Source: Anaerolineae bacterium (GTDB lineage: Bacteria > Chloroflexota > Anaerolineae > UBA3071). Taken from it: a DNA stretch of 40,259 nucleotides. The DNA lies in assembly GCA_029907105.1 (NCBI GenBank), contig JARYMM010000032.1:1-40259 (forward strand). Direction: 5' to 3'. The translations under genes and the position numbers were made by a program. Positions 25,876 through 33,133 of the stretch are shown here, in pieces. The notes beneath the pieces are model-generated. The model was not told the origin of the DNA, ran no database searches, and saw only the letters and a program-made list of their open reading frames with translations. Each line of letters opens with the position of its first letter. Within the stretch, counting starts at the first letter, position 1.

Positions 25876-26265
25876 ATGGAAGAGTATGGTGAGTACAAGA
25901 GGCATTGGAAACGAAGAGCCGAAAGAGAGCGCCGAGAGAGGAAAGCGCTGGCCGCTGAAGCCAGGGCTGAGGCTCGCAAGTTGGGCGAGTTGCTTGTCCA
26001 GGAGTTCGGGGCGACGAGGGTTTATCTCTTCGGTTCCCTGGTACGAGACGGTGCCTTCCACGGACGGTCGGACATTGACCTGGCCGTCGAAGGCATCGCC
26101 CCGGCGCAATTCTTCAAAGCCGGGGCTGCTCTGGCCAGGGCCTGTGGTTATCGTTATCGGGTTGAACTGGTTGAACTGGAAACCGTGGGACAGGGGATGA
26201 GGAACTTGATACTGACTGAAGGGGTGGTTCTCTATGACCGAACTGGAAATCCGCCGGCTCATTAG
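25876..26265 (+). CDS. MNT-type nucleotidyltransferase domain protein (putative antitoxin)
   Basis: Small polymerase-beta-fold nucleotidyltransferase, 129 residues. The signature is GSLVRDGAFHGRSDIDLAV, with GS at 53-54 and metal-binding D66 and D68; a third acidic residue may be in RVELVELE. The first 35 residues form a very basic, Arg/Glu-rich helix. In MNT/HEPN modules the nucleotidyltransferase neutralises the HEPN ribonuclease, for MntA by AMPylating it. Here the gene overlaps the HEPN-like gene by 32 bases. The function is assigned by motif and context only. Confidence 0.82.
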   Translation: MEEYGEYKRHWKRRAERERRERKALAAEARAEARKLGELLVQEFGATRVYLFGSLVRDGAFHGRSDIDLAVEGIAPAQFFKAGAALARACGYRYRVELVELETVGQGMRNLILTEGVVLYDRTGNPPAH

Positions 26266-26719
26266 CGAGATTCGGGATGAGCTTTCCGCGCTGGCGAAGG
26301 TCAGGGCGTTGCTGGAGGAAGCTCATAAGCGGTTTGCTGAGCACGCCCCCGGGTCTTTGGAGCTCGGCGGTATTGCTTTGCATCTGCATGCCTTCTACAA
26401 CGGCGTGGAGAACATCTTCCGGCGTGTGGCCCTGGAGCTAGGCGAAGGACTCCCAGGCGGCGAGGATTGGCATTCACAACTGCTCAGAAACATGGCCATG
26501 GAAATACCGCGGGTCAGACCCAGGGTGATCAGCGAGGAAACGCGGGATAGGCTGGAGGAGTTTCTGCGCTTTCGCCACGTGGTCCGTCATGCTTACGGCC
26601 ACGAGTTGAAATGGCGATGGCTGCAAGAGCTGTTGGACGGCTTCGGCCCCGCGTACACAGGATTCGTTGAGGATAGCGAGGAATTCCTGCGCTTCCTGGA
26701 GGTCATGGCCGAGGAGTAG
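26234..26719 (+). CDS. HEPN-fold HepT-like protein (putative toxin)
   Basis: All-helical protein of 161 residues. It carries the HEPN active-site pattern R-x4-H at R118-H123 (RHVVRHAYGHEL), followed by no further domain. Such proteins act as RNases that cleave RNA when released from their nucleotidyltransferase partner. ATG 26234 lies inside the upstream gene, which is typical for these pairs. It converges on aroQ with a gap of 21 bases and no visible terminator. Confidence 0.8.
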   Translation: MTELEIRRLISEIRDELSALAKVRALLEEAHKRFAEHAPGSLELGGIALHLHAFYNGVENIFRRVALELGEGLPGGEDWHSQLLRNMAMEIPRVRPRVISEETRDRLEEFLRFRHVVRHAYGHELKWRWLQELLDGFGPAYTGFVEDSEEFLRFLEVMAEE

Positions 26720-26740
26720 GCGCTTCCATGTCTCAGGCGA

Positions 26741-27190
26741 TCAGCCCGGGTCTGCTTCGCCCAGGACATCCAGCAGCGCCGTCAACCCCAGGAGGTAGCT
26801 GCGCCAGCCGAAGCCGCTGATCTGCCCCACGCAGGCCTGGGCGATGAGCGATTGGCGGCGGAAGGGCTCGCGGGCATGGATGTTGGAAAGGTGTACCTCC
26901 ACCGCCGGCAGCCCCACGGCGGCGATGGCATCGCGCAGGGTGACGCTGGTGTGGGTGTAGCCGCCAGGATTGATGAGCAGCCCGTCGGCCCAGCCTGCCG
27001 CCTCGTGGATGGCGTCAATCAGCACCCCCTCGTGGTTCGACTGCATGATGCGCAGCTCCGCCCCTCGCTCGGCAGCATAGGCTCGCAATCGCTCGTTGAT
27101 CTCCTCCAGCGTGACCCGCCCGTATACCTCCGGCTCGCGACGGCCTAGCAGGTTCAAATTCGGGCCATGAAGCACCAGGATTCGCCGCAT
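26741..27190 (-). CDS. aroQ: 3-dehydroquinate dehydratase type II
   Basis: Third step of the shikimate pathway: dehydration of 3-dehydroquinate to 3-dehydroshikimate. The protein has 149 residues, type II length. Motifs are [20 protein letters not shown] with the catalytic tyrosine at its end, [31 protein letters not shown], and [16 protein letters not shown] with the catalytic histidine. ATG 27190 follows ggaagag; the longer frame to 27214 adds eight atypical residues. It is the last gene of the aromatic operon. Confidence 0.96.
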   Translation of the reverse strand: MRRILVLHGPNLNLLGRREPEVYGRVTLEEINERLRAYAAERGAELRIMQSNHEGVLIDAIHEAAGWADGLLINPGGYTHTSVTLRDAIAAVGLPAVEVHLSNIHAREPFRRQSLIAQACVGQISGFGWRSYLLGLTALLDVLGEADPG

Positions 27191-27223
27191 CTCTTCCCCC
27201 CTGCCACGCAACACGTGTTGCGT

Positions 27224-28939
27224 TTATGTTTCCCTCAGCGCTTCCAGAACGGCCACCACATCATCCCGTGCTGCTTCGTCGGTCACAAACACCTCGCCGA
27301 TGCGTCGGGGCAGGACGAAGCGCAGCTTCTGGCCGCGCCGCTTCTTGTCGCTCTGCATCGCTTCCCAGACGGCCGCCGGTTCGACATCTGGCAGGCCCAT
27401 CGGCAGCCCCAGCCGCCCCAGCAATGCCGCCAGGCGGCCCGGCAGCGCGGCATCGCCGCAGCCCAGGGCCACGGCCAGCCGCGCCGCAGCGATCAGGCCG
27501 ATGCTCACCGCCTGGCCGTGGGGCAACGTGTAGCCGCTCAGCCGCTCCAGGGCGTGGCCGAAGGTATGCCCCAGATTGAGCACCGCCCGCCGTCCCCGCT
27601 CCAGCGGGTCCTCCTCCACCACACTGATCTTGACGGCCAGGGCATGGCGGATGATCCAGGGCCAGTCCCAGGTCTCGTAGGGCAAGATTTCATCTTGCCC
27701 TACATCTGTAGAAACTTTTTCCAGATGCTCGAACAGCTCCGGGTCGCCGATGATGGCTGCTTTGACGACTTCCGCCAGGCCGCAGCGCAGCTCTGCCATC
27801 GGCAGCGTGCACAGCACTTCAGGGTCAATGACCACCAGTGCCGGCTGTTTGAACGCCCCCACCAGGTTCTTGCCCTGCGGCAGGTCCACGCCGGTCTTGC
27901 CGCCCACGCTGGCATCCACCATGGCCAGCAGGGTGGTGGGCACCTGCACGAGGGGGACGCCGCGCAGGTAAGTGGCAGCGGCAAAACCGGCCACGTCGCC
28001 CACGACGCCGCCCCCCACTGCCAACACCGTCCCGTTGCGGTCCAGGCCGCCGGCGACGAAGCCCTGGTAGAGCGCGGCCACCGTGTCCAGCGTCTTGTGC
28101 TGCTCGCCATCGGGCATCAGGCAGACGAAGGAGGCCAGGCCGGCGGCCTGTAGCGCCGCCTCCACTCCCTGGCCGTAGCGCTGCCACACGGTGGGGTTGG
28201 AGACCACGGCCACCGGGCCGCGCAGCCCGGCTTCCCGCAGCCGCTCGCCCAGGCGGGCCAGCAATCCGTGGCCTAAACGGATCGTGTAGCTGTCGCCGGG
28301 GACCCGCACGGGCAACACGATTTCAGCCTCTCCCCGTCCCTCCAGCCACGTCCGCCATAGCTCGATCACCCGATCCGCCGCCTCGTTCGGGGTCAGCCCG
28401 GTGGTGTCCAGTCGGGCCGGCATGGCGGCATAGGCTTCCCGACGCTGTTCGAGCAGCCGTTCGATCTCCGCCCGCCGGTCGGCCACCTCCAGCAGCGGGC
28501 GGTCGTTCGCCTCCGCCAGACGACGCAGCATCTCCTCCACGCTACAACTCAGGCAGATGACCAATCCGCTGGCCTCCATGCGACGGCGGTTGGCCTCGGG
28601 GATGAGCGCCCCGCCGCCGGTGGCGATGACCAGGCCACGCCGCTGGCTCAGCTCCCGGCAGTGCTCGGCTTCCAGGTGGCGGAAGGCGGCCTCGCCCTCT
28701 TCGGCGAAGATGGCGGGGATGGGCTTGCCCGCCCGCCGGGCGATCACCTCGTCCATGTCCACGAACTCCCGCCCCAGCCGCCGCGCCACCTCCCGCCCCA
28801 CGACGGTCTTGCCCGTGCCCATGAAGCCGGTGAGGATCAGGTTGCAGGCTTCGCCCTGAGGGCCTCCGCCGAGGCGTCGGCCGAGGCGCTCAGCCCGAAG
28901 GGTTGCAGGTTCCAGGTTACAGGTTTCGGGTTGTCCCAT
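27224..28939 (-). CDS. aroKB: Bifunctional shikimate kinase / 3-dehydroquinate synthase
   Basis: Fusion of two shikimate pathway enzymes, 571 residues. Residues about 32-195 are shikimate kinase: P-loop GFMGTGKT at 38-45, DMDEVIARRAG, and ATGGGALI. Residues about 205-571 are dehydroquinate synthase: GEQHKTLDTVAALYQ, VGGGVVGDVAGFAAATYLRG, TTLLAMVDASVGGKTGVD, and the metal site NLGHTFGHALE. The first 30 residues are not family sequence and are partly read from a heptamer array. An insertion at about 410-424 (containing VGQDEILPY) is read from a perfect palindrome. The start ATG 28939 overlaps aroC by 23 bases. Confidence 0.93.
   Translation of the reverse strand: MGQPETCNLEPATLRAERLGRRLGGGPQGEACNLILTGFMGTGKTVVGREVARRLGREFVDMDEVIARRAGKPIPAIFAEEGEAAFRHLEAEHCRELSQRRGLVIATGGGALIPEANRRRMEASGLVICLSCSVEEMLRRLAEANDRPLLEVADRRAEIERLLEQRREAYAAMPARLDTTGLTPNEAADRVIELWRTWLEGRGEAEIVLPVRVPGDSYTIRLGHGLLARLGERLREAGLRGPVAVVSNPTVWQRYGQGVEAALQAAGLASFVCLMPDGEQHKTLDTVAALYQGFVAGGLDRNGTVLAVGGGVVGDVAGFAAATYLRGVPLVQVPTTLLAMVDASVGGKTGVDLPQGKNLVGAFKQPALVVIDPEVLCTLPMAELRCGLAEVVKAAIIGDPELFEHLEKVSTDVGQDEILPYETWDWPWIIRHALAVKISVVEEDPLERGRRAVLNLGHTFGHALERLSGYTLPHGQAVSIGLIAAARLAVALGCGDAALPGRLAALLGRLGLPMGLPDVEPAAVWEAMQSDKKRRGQKLRFVLPRRIGEVFVTDEAARDDVVAVLEALRET
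27677..27703. repeat. Perfect palindrome inserted in the aroB part
   Basis: Arms gtagggcaagat (27677-27688) and atcttgccctac (27692-27703) are fully complementary around 3 bases. The element is translated in frame as VGQDEILPY. Confidence 0.9.
28901..28935. repeat. Five heptamer units at the aroC/aroKB junction
   Basis: Units GGTTGCA, GGTTCCA, GGTTACA, GGTTTCG and GGTTGTC run in phase from 28901 to 28935. They contain the aroC stop codon and begin four bases after (on the minus strand) the aroKB start codon, so both genes use the array as coding DNA in different frames. Confidence 0.85.
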
Positions 28940-30119
28940 GTGCCTTCATCTCGCTCAGGCTGTCGCCGCCCAGTTTTTCCAGGAGGGCGTCGGCCAGCAC
29001 CCAGGCCACCATAGCCTCGCCGACGACGGCGGCCGCGGGCACGGCGCAGACGTCGGAGCGCTGGTACTGCGTCGTCGCCGGTTCGCCCGTGCGCAGGTCC
29101 ACTGAGCGCAAAGGGGTCACCGTGGTGGGGATGGGCTTCATGGCCGCCCGCACGATGATGGGCTGGCCGTTGGAGATGCCGCCTTCGATGCCGCCGGCGC
29201 GGTTGGTGGAACGTGGAACGTGGAACGTGGAACGTGAAACGTGATCCATGATGCGTGATGCGTGATCCGTGATGCGTGATGCGTGATCCGTGATGCGTGC
29301 TGCGTGCTGCGCGGTTTGTGTGAGGAACTCGTCGTGCACCCGGGTGCCGGGGAGGCGGGCGTTCTCGAAAGCGGGGCCGATCTCCACGCCCTTGATGGCG
29401 GGTATGCTCATGACGGCGAAGGCCAGCCGGGCGTCCAGGCGGCGCTCCCAGTGGACATAACTCCCGAGTCCTGGGGGCACGCCTGTGGCGATAACGACGA
29501 AGACCCCGCCCAGGGAATCGCCTGCTTCCCGCGCCGCATCAATGGCCTCGCGCATCCGTTCGGCGGCGGCCTCGTCGGGGCAGCGCACGTCGCTGGCCTC
29601 GGCCAGAGCCCAGAGCTCGTGGGGCGGCAGGGCGGGGATTTCGGCCACCACGTCGCCGATTTCGGCCACGAGACTGCCCACGGAGATGCCGAATTCGGCC
29701 AGCAGCAGCTTGGCCACTGCGCCTGCGGCCACACGTGCTGCCGTCTCGCGGGCGCTGGCCCGCTCCGAGACGGGGCGGGCGTCGTCGAGGCCGTACTTGA
29801 CCATGCCGGCGTAGTCGGCGTGGCCGGGGCGGGGCACGGTGAGCGGGGGAAGGTCGCGATCCCGCCAGTTGGCCCAATCGCGGTTCTCGATGCGCAGGGC
29901 CAGCGGTGCGCCGGTGGTGCGCCCCTGCCACACCCCACTCAACACCTCGGCGCGGTCCTGTTCGATCTGCATGCGGGCGCTGCGTCCGTAGCCCCCTTGC
30001 CGCCGCTGCAGGTCACTGTGGATGGCTTCTTCATCCACAAGGAGCCCGGCCGGCAGCCCTTCCACGATGGCCAGCAGACATGGCCCGTGCGATTCGCCTG
30101 CGGTCAGGAAACGCAGCAT
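28917..30119 (-). CDS. aroC: Chorismate synthase with heptamer-encoded insertion
   Basis: Last common step: converts EPSP to chorismate using reduced FMN. The protein has 400 residues. Family motifs are FLTAGESHGPCLLAIVEG, GGYGRSARMQIEQD, RPGHADYAGMVKYG, and after the insertion TNRAGGIEGGISNGQPI and AAMKPIPTTVTPL. Residues about 271-305 (ARITDHASRITDHAS-like) are the translation of 15 heptamer units at a surface loop, where related enzymes have about ten residues. ATG 30119 gives MLRFLTAGESHG and follows gaggg; the frame is open to 30185 but without homology. The C-terminal HGTTRNL is also repeat-derived. Confidence 0.94.
   Translation of the reverse strand: MLRFLTAGESHGPCLLAIVEGLPAGLLVDEEAIHSDLQRRQGGYGRSARMQIEQDRAEVLSGVWQGRTTGAPLALRIENRDWANWRDRDLPPLTVPRPGHADYAGMVKYGLDDARPVSERASARETAARVAAGAVAKLLLAEFGISVGSLVAEIGDVVAEIPALPPHELWALAEASDVRCPDEAAAERMREAIDAAREAGDSLGGVFVVIATGVPPGLGSYVHWERRLDARLAFAVMSIPAIKGVEIGPAFENARLPGTRVHDEFLTQTAQHAARITDHASRITDHASRIMDHVSRSTFHVPRSTNRAGGIEGGISNGQPIIVRAAMKPIPTTVTPLRSVDLRTGEPATTQYQRSDVCAVPAAAVVGEAMVAWVLADALLEKLGGDSLSEMKAHGTTRNL
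29206..29310. repeat. Fifteen-unit heptamer array inside aroC
   Basis: From 29206 the plus strand reads GTGGAAC four times, GTGAAAC, GTGATCC, ATGATGC, then a mix of GTGATGC and GTGATCC, and GTGCTGC twice. That is 15 units without a break, 105 bases, exactly 35 codons. There are two sub-blocks (GGAAC type and GATGC type). Confidence 0.95.
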
Positions 30120-30174
30120 CTCGTTCTGCCTTCCCTCGTCATAGGCACGCTGACTCCACAAACAGGACAGTGAG

Positions 30175-30360
30175 TTACGAAGCAAGTGATCGGATGTCCC
30201 GCGTGATCATAATGCGTCGCTCACTTCGAGCATAGAGGAGCAACTCCGAATCCGAAGCTCTGGCCAGTCCAGCTTCTCGAACCCGCAACACGTCGTGATT
30301 CAGGGAGCGAAGAAAGTCTACGGTTACCTGATACACGTCTTGATCTGCCAAGAACCTCAT
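30175..30360 (-). pseudogene. Truncated DUF5615-type PIN-like protein
   Basis: N-terminal half of a small PIN-like nuclease of the kind paired with DUF433 proteins. It has 61 residues against about 110-118 in complete relatives (compare the one at 39337). FLADQDV holds the first acidic residue and ITRD a later one, but the C-terminal half is absent. The stop lies 55 bases before aroC. The start overlaps the DUF433 stop by four bases. It may be inactive or a reduced form. Confidence 0.65.
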
Positions 30361-30596
30361 GGGATGGCCAACTCCGCCAGGTGCACTTCCTCGGCCTTCA
30401 CGATGTCCATCGCGTACTGAACGCAGGCTTTCACGTCCTCAACAGTGATGTCCGGGTAATATCGTGTGACAATCTCCTGGAATGGAAGGCCGGCTTGAAC
30501 AAGCTCTAGAACGCAATACACGGGGATTCTGGTTCCAGCGATGCATGGTTGCCCGAAGTGCACATTGGGGTCGATAGTGATACGATATGTGGTCAT
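30357..30596 (-). CDS. DUF433 domain protein (putative antitoxin)
   Basis: Small helical DNA-binding-like protein, 79 residues. It has the DUF433 pattern IDPNVHFGQPCIAGTRIPVY followed by VLELVQAGLPFQEIVTRYYP. Such proteins precede DUF5615 proteins in toxin-antitoxin-like pairs. Here it lies inside the aromatic operon. ATG 30596 overlaps the stop of a small upstream frame and its own stop overlaps the next gene, each by four bases. Confidence 0.85.
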   Translation of the reverse strand: MTTYRITIDPNVHFGQPCIAGTRIPVYCVLELVQAGLPFQEIVTRYYPDITVEDVKACVQYAMDIVKAEEVHLAELAIP

Positions 30597-30763
30597 AGTA
30601 GCAGTCTTCCTTGGTTTGGTTGTGCCAGACTGATCTCCAGGATGGGGAAGTCAGCCTCGATGGCGCGCCGGCCGCGCCTCGCCCTGGGTGCTTCACGGTC
30701 GAGAGGTAAGGCAAGTTGCACAGCTTCAGGTGCTGTTGTTGCTTCAGGCTGCTCGAACGCCAT
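30593..30763 (-). CDS. Small hypothetical protein ahead of the DUF433 gene
   Basis: Open frame of 56 residues (opening MAFEQPEATTAPEAVQLALP, ending QPNQGRLLL), rich in Ala, Glu and Arg. I do not recognise it. Support is positional: its TGA overlaps the DUF433 ATG (ATGA), as in coupled genes, and aggaag precedes it. It may be part of the DUF433 module. Confidence 0.4.
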   Translation of the reverse strand: MAFEQPEATTAPEAVQLALPLDREAPRARRGRRAIEADFPILEISLAQPNQGRLLL

Positions 30764-30848
30764 TTCTTAGCTTCCTATCAGTGTGCCTGCAAATCCTCTA
30801 GCGTGTTAACAGTTGCTTCGCCGCAAGGCGGGTTTACCGGCTCAATGA

Positions 30849-31751
30849 TTATACTACACTGCCTGCATCGGGACAATTCTGCGCTTCACCCGCTGTCAGA
30901 GCTCGCTCGCAGGCTGTCCACATCGCCTCCAGCGGCGGCGAGTGGCCGGTCCACAGCCTGAAGGCCAACGCGCCCTGATGTACCAGCATGCCCAGCCCGC
31001 CGATGGCCTGCGCGCCGGCCCGCCGCGCCTGGCGCAGCAGTCGCGTCTCCGGTGGGTTGTACACCAGGTCGAAGACGGTCAGGTGCGAAGGCAAGGGCAG
31101 TTCATCAGGCCAGGGGGAGTGCTCTGCATCGGGCCACATGCCGACGGACGTGGCGTTGACCAACAAGTCGGCACGAACCGCCTCTTCGACGAGGGCGTCG
31201 CGGTCAAGGAGACGGGGGCTGAGGGAATTCGGGGGAACTGCAGGAGCCAGGTGCTGGATGAGCGCTTCGGTTCTGGATAGGGTGCGGTTGAGGACGGTCA
31301 CCTGGGCGCCGGCTGTGGCCAGGGCATAGGCGACGGCCCGCGCTGCGCCGCCGGCACCGAGCACCAGCGCCCGTCGGCCACGGGGCTCGAAGCCCGCTTC
31401 CTGCAAGGCGGCCAGAAAGCCGGCCCCGTCGGTGTTGTCTCCCACCAGCCGCCCCTCGCCCACGACGAGGGTGTTCACCGCCCCGATGGCCTGCGCCACC
31501 TCGGTGATGCTGTCGAGATGGGGCATCACTGCCTCCTTGTGCGGCACGGTCACGTTGGCCCCGCGGAAGCCGAGGGTCAGCAGGCCACGCAGCGCGGCCT
31601 CCACCTGGCCGGGAGGTACGGGCAGGGGCAGATAGACCCAGTTCAGGCCCAGGGCGGCGAAGGCGGCGTTGTGCATCGTCGGCGACAGCGAGTGCTCCAC
31701 CGGCCAGCCTATGATCCCCAACAACTTGGTCTGTGCATCAATCTCGGTCAC
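30849..31751 (-). CDS. aroE: Shikimate dehydrogenase (GTG start)
   Basis: Fourth step: NADPH-dependent reduction of 3-dehydroshikimate. The protein has 300 residues. Motifs are GIIGWPVEHSLSPTMHNAAF (substrate serines), ANVTVPHKEAVMPHLD with the catalytic lysine, NTDGAGFLAAL with the catalytic aspartate, the nucleotide loop LGAGGAARAVAYAL, NRT, and NATSVGMWP. GTG 31751 follows GGGAGGG by 8 bases and begins TEIDAQTKLLGI; the frame is open to 31871 but that overlaps aroA. The last 15 residues or so are not conserved. Confidence 0.95.
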   Translation of the reverse strand: MTEIDAQTKLLGIIGWPVEHSLSPTMHNAAFAALGLNWVYLPLPVPPGQVEAALRGLLTLGFRGANVTVPHKEAVMPHLDSITEVAQAIGAVNTLVVGEGRLVGDNTDGAGFLAALQEAGFEPRGRRALVLGAGGAARAVAYALATAGAQVTVLNRTLSRTEALIQHLAPAVPPNSLSPRLLDRDALVEEAVRADLLVNATSVGMWPDAEHSPWPDELPLPSHLTVFDLVYNPPETRLLRQARRAGAQAIGGLGMLVHQGALAFRLWTGHSPPLEAMWTACERALTAGEAQNCPDAGSVV

Positions 31752-31786
31752 CTGGCAATCCCTCCCAGAGATGGCCATTCGAGGCA

Positions 31787-33133
31787 TCAGCAGGCCCTGT
31801 TTTGAGTTTTGAGCTTTCCCCCCAACCGGCGCAGTGTCTCGACGAATCCAGGGAAGGAATCGGCGATACATTCCACGTCATGCACCCGCGTCTCTTCCTC
31901 GGCCAGCAGCCCGGCCACGGCCAGGGTCATGGCCAGCCGGTGATCGCCGTGGCTGTCCACCTCGGCTCCCCTCAGCGGCGTCGGCCCCCGCACGACGAAG
32001 CCATCGGGCCGGGCTTCGATCTGCGCCCCCAGCTTGCGCAGCTCGGCCACGGTGGTGGCGATGCGATCGGTCTCCTTCACCCGCAGCTCGGCGGCGTCAC
32101 GGATCACCGTCATGCCTCGCGCCTGGGTGGCCACCAGGGCCAGCAGTGGCAGCTCGTCAATCAGGCGGGGGATGATGGCGCCACCGATCTCCATCGCACT
32201 CAGTTCGCCGGCCCGTACCCGCAGGTCGGCCACCGGCTCGCCGCCGCAGTCGCCCTCGTTTTTCACCTCGATGTGAGCACCCATGGCCTTCAGTACCTCC
32301 AGCGCGCCGGTGCGCGTGGGATTCACCCCTACACCCGCGATGGTCACCTCCGACCCTGGCACCAGCGTTGCGGCCACGATGAGAAACGCCGCCGACGAAA
32401 AATCCCCCGGCACGACGATGTCCAATGCCTGCAATCGCTCCCCCGGCTCAATCCGCAATCCGCAATCCGCAATCCGCAATCCGCCCCCCATAGCCTGCAA
32501 CATGCGCTCCGTGTGGTCGCGCGTCGGCACCGGCTCGCGCACCGTCGTGGGGCCGTCGGCGTACAGCCCGGCCAGCAGGATGGCCGATTTGACCTGCGCG
32601 CTGGCTACCGGCAGCGTGTAGTCAATGCCGCGCAGATGTCCCCCCTCGATGAGCAGCGGCGCGTGGCCGTCGGTGTCGGTCACGCGGGCGCCCATCTGCC
32701 GCAGGGGGATGGCGACGCGGGCCATAGGCCGACGGCTGAGCTGGGCATTGCCGGTGAGCACGCTGCGGAAGGGCTGCCCGGCCAGGATGCCACTCAGCAG
32801 CCGCATCGTCGTCCCCGAACCGCCACAATCCAGCGGCCCCTGCGGCGGATGCAGCCCATGCAATCCCCGTCCGTGCACGATCAACGTCACCCCCTGACTC
32901 CCCTCCCCCGCGTAGGGGGAAGGGATGGGGGAGGGGGTCTCGATCTTCACGCCTAACCCGCGCAGGCAGCGCAGGGTGGCCAGGCAATCGGCGGCCGGCA
33001 GAAAGCCACTTACGCGGCTTTCCCCCTCGGCGATGGCTCCCAGCAGCAGCGCCCGGTGGGAGATGGACTTGTCTCCCGGCACCCGCACCCGGCCGCGCAG
33101 CGGGGTGCCGGATCGTACGCTCAACGAACTCAT
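31787..33133 (-). CDS. aroA: EPSP synthase with two repeat-derived insertions
   Basis: Sixth step: transfers enolpyruvyl from PEP to shikimate 3-phosphate. The protein has 448 residues. Motifs are VPGDKSISHRALLLGA, LDCGGSGTTMRLL, SRRPMARV, VPGDFSSAAF, RVKETDRIATTV and the late DHRLAMTLAVAG. Two segments are out of family: residues 67-80 (PSPIPSPYAGEG) come from a G/C-tract inverted repeat, and residues about 217-229 (LRIADCGLRIE) from five heptamers. The last residues (TQNRAC) also come from heptamer DNA. ATG 33133 overlaps the tyrA stop by four bases. Confidence 0.95.
   Translation of the reverse strand: MSSLSVRSGTPLRGRVRVPGDKSISHRALLLGAIAEGESRVSGFLPAADCLATLRCLRGLGVKIETPSPIPSPYAGEGSQGVTLIVHGRGLHGLHPPQGPLDCGGSGTTMRLLSGILAGQPFRSVLTGNAQLSRRPMARVAIPLRQMGARVTDTDGHAPLLIEGGHLRGIDYTLPVASAQVKSAILLAGLYADGPTTVREPVPTRDHTERMLQAMGGGLRIADCGLRIEPGERLQALDIVVPGDFSSAAFLIVAATLVPGSEVTIAGVGVNPTRTGALEVLKAMGAHIEVKNEGDCGGEPVADLRVRAGELSAMEIGGAIIPRLIDELPLLALVATQARGMTVIRDAAELRVKETDRIATTVAELRKLGAQIEARPDGFVVRGPTPLRGAEVDSHGDHRLAMTLAVAGLLAEEETRVHDVECIADSFPGFVETLRRLGGKLKTQNRAC
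32449..32483. repeat. Five CAATCCG heptamers inside aroA
   Basis: Five perfect CAATCCG units cover 32449-32483 and are translated on the minus strand as LRIADCGLRI. Confidence 0.92.
32900..32938. repeat. C-tract/G-tract inverted repeat inside aroA
   Basis: ctcccctcccccg and gtagggggaaggg face each other across 2 bases, followed by atgggggaggggg. It is translated in frame on the minus strand as PSPIPSPYAGEG. Confidence 0.75.
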
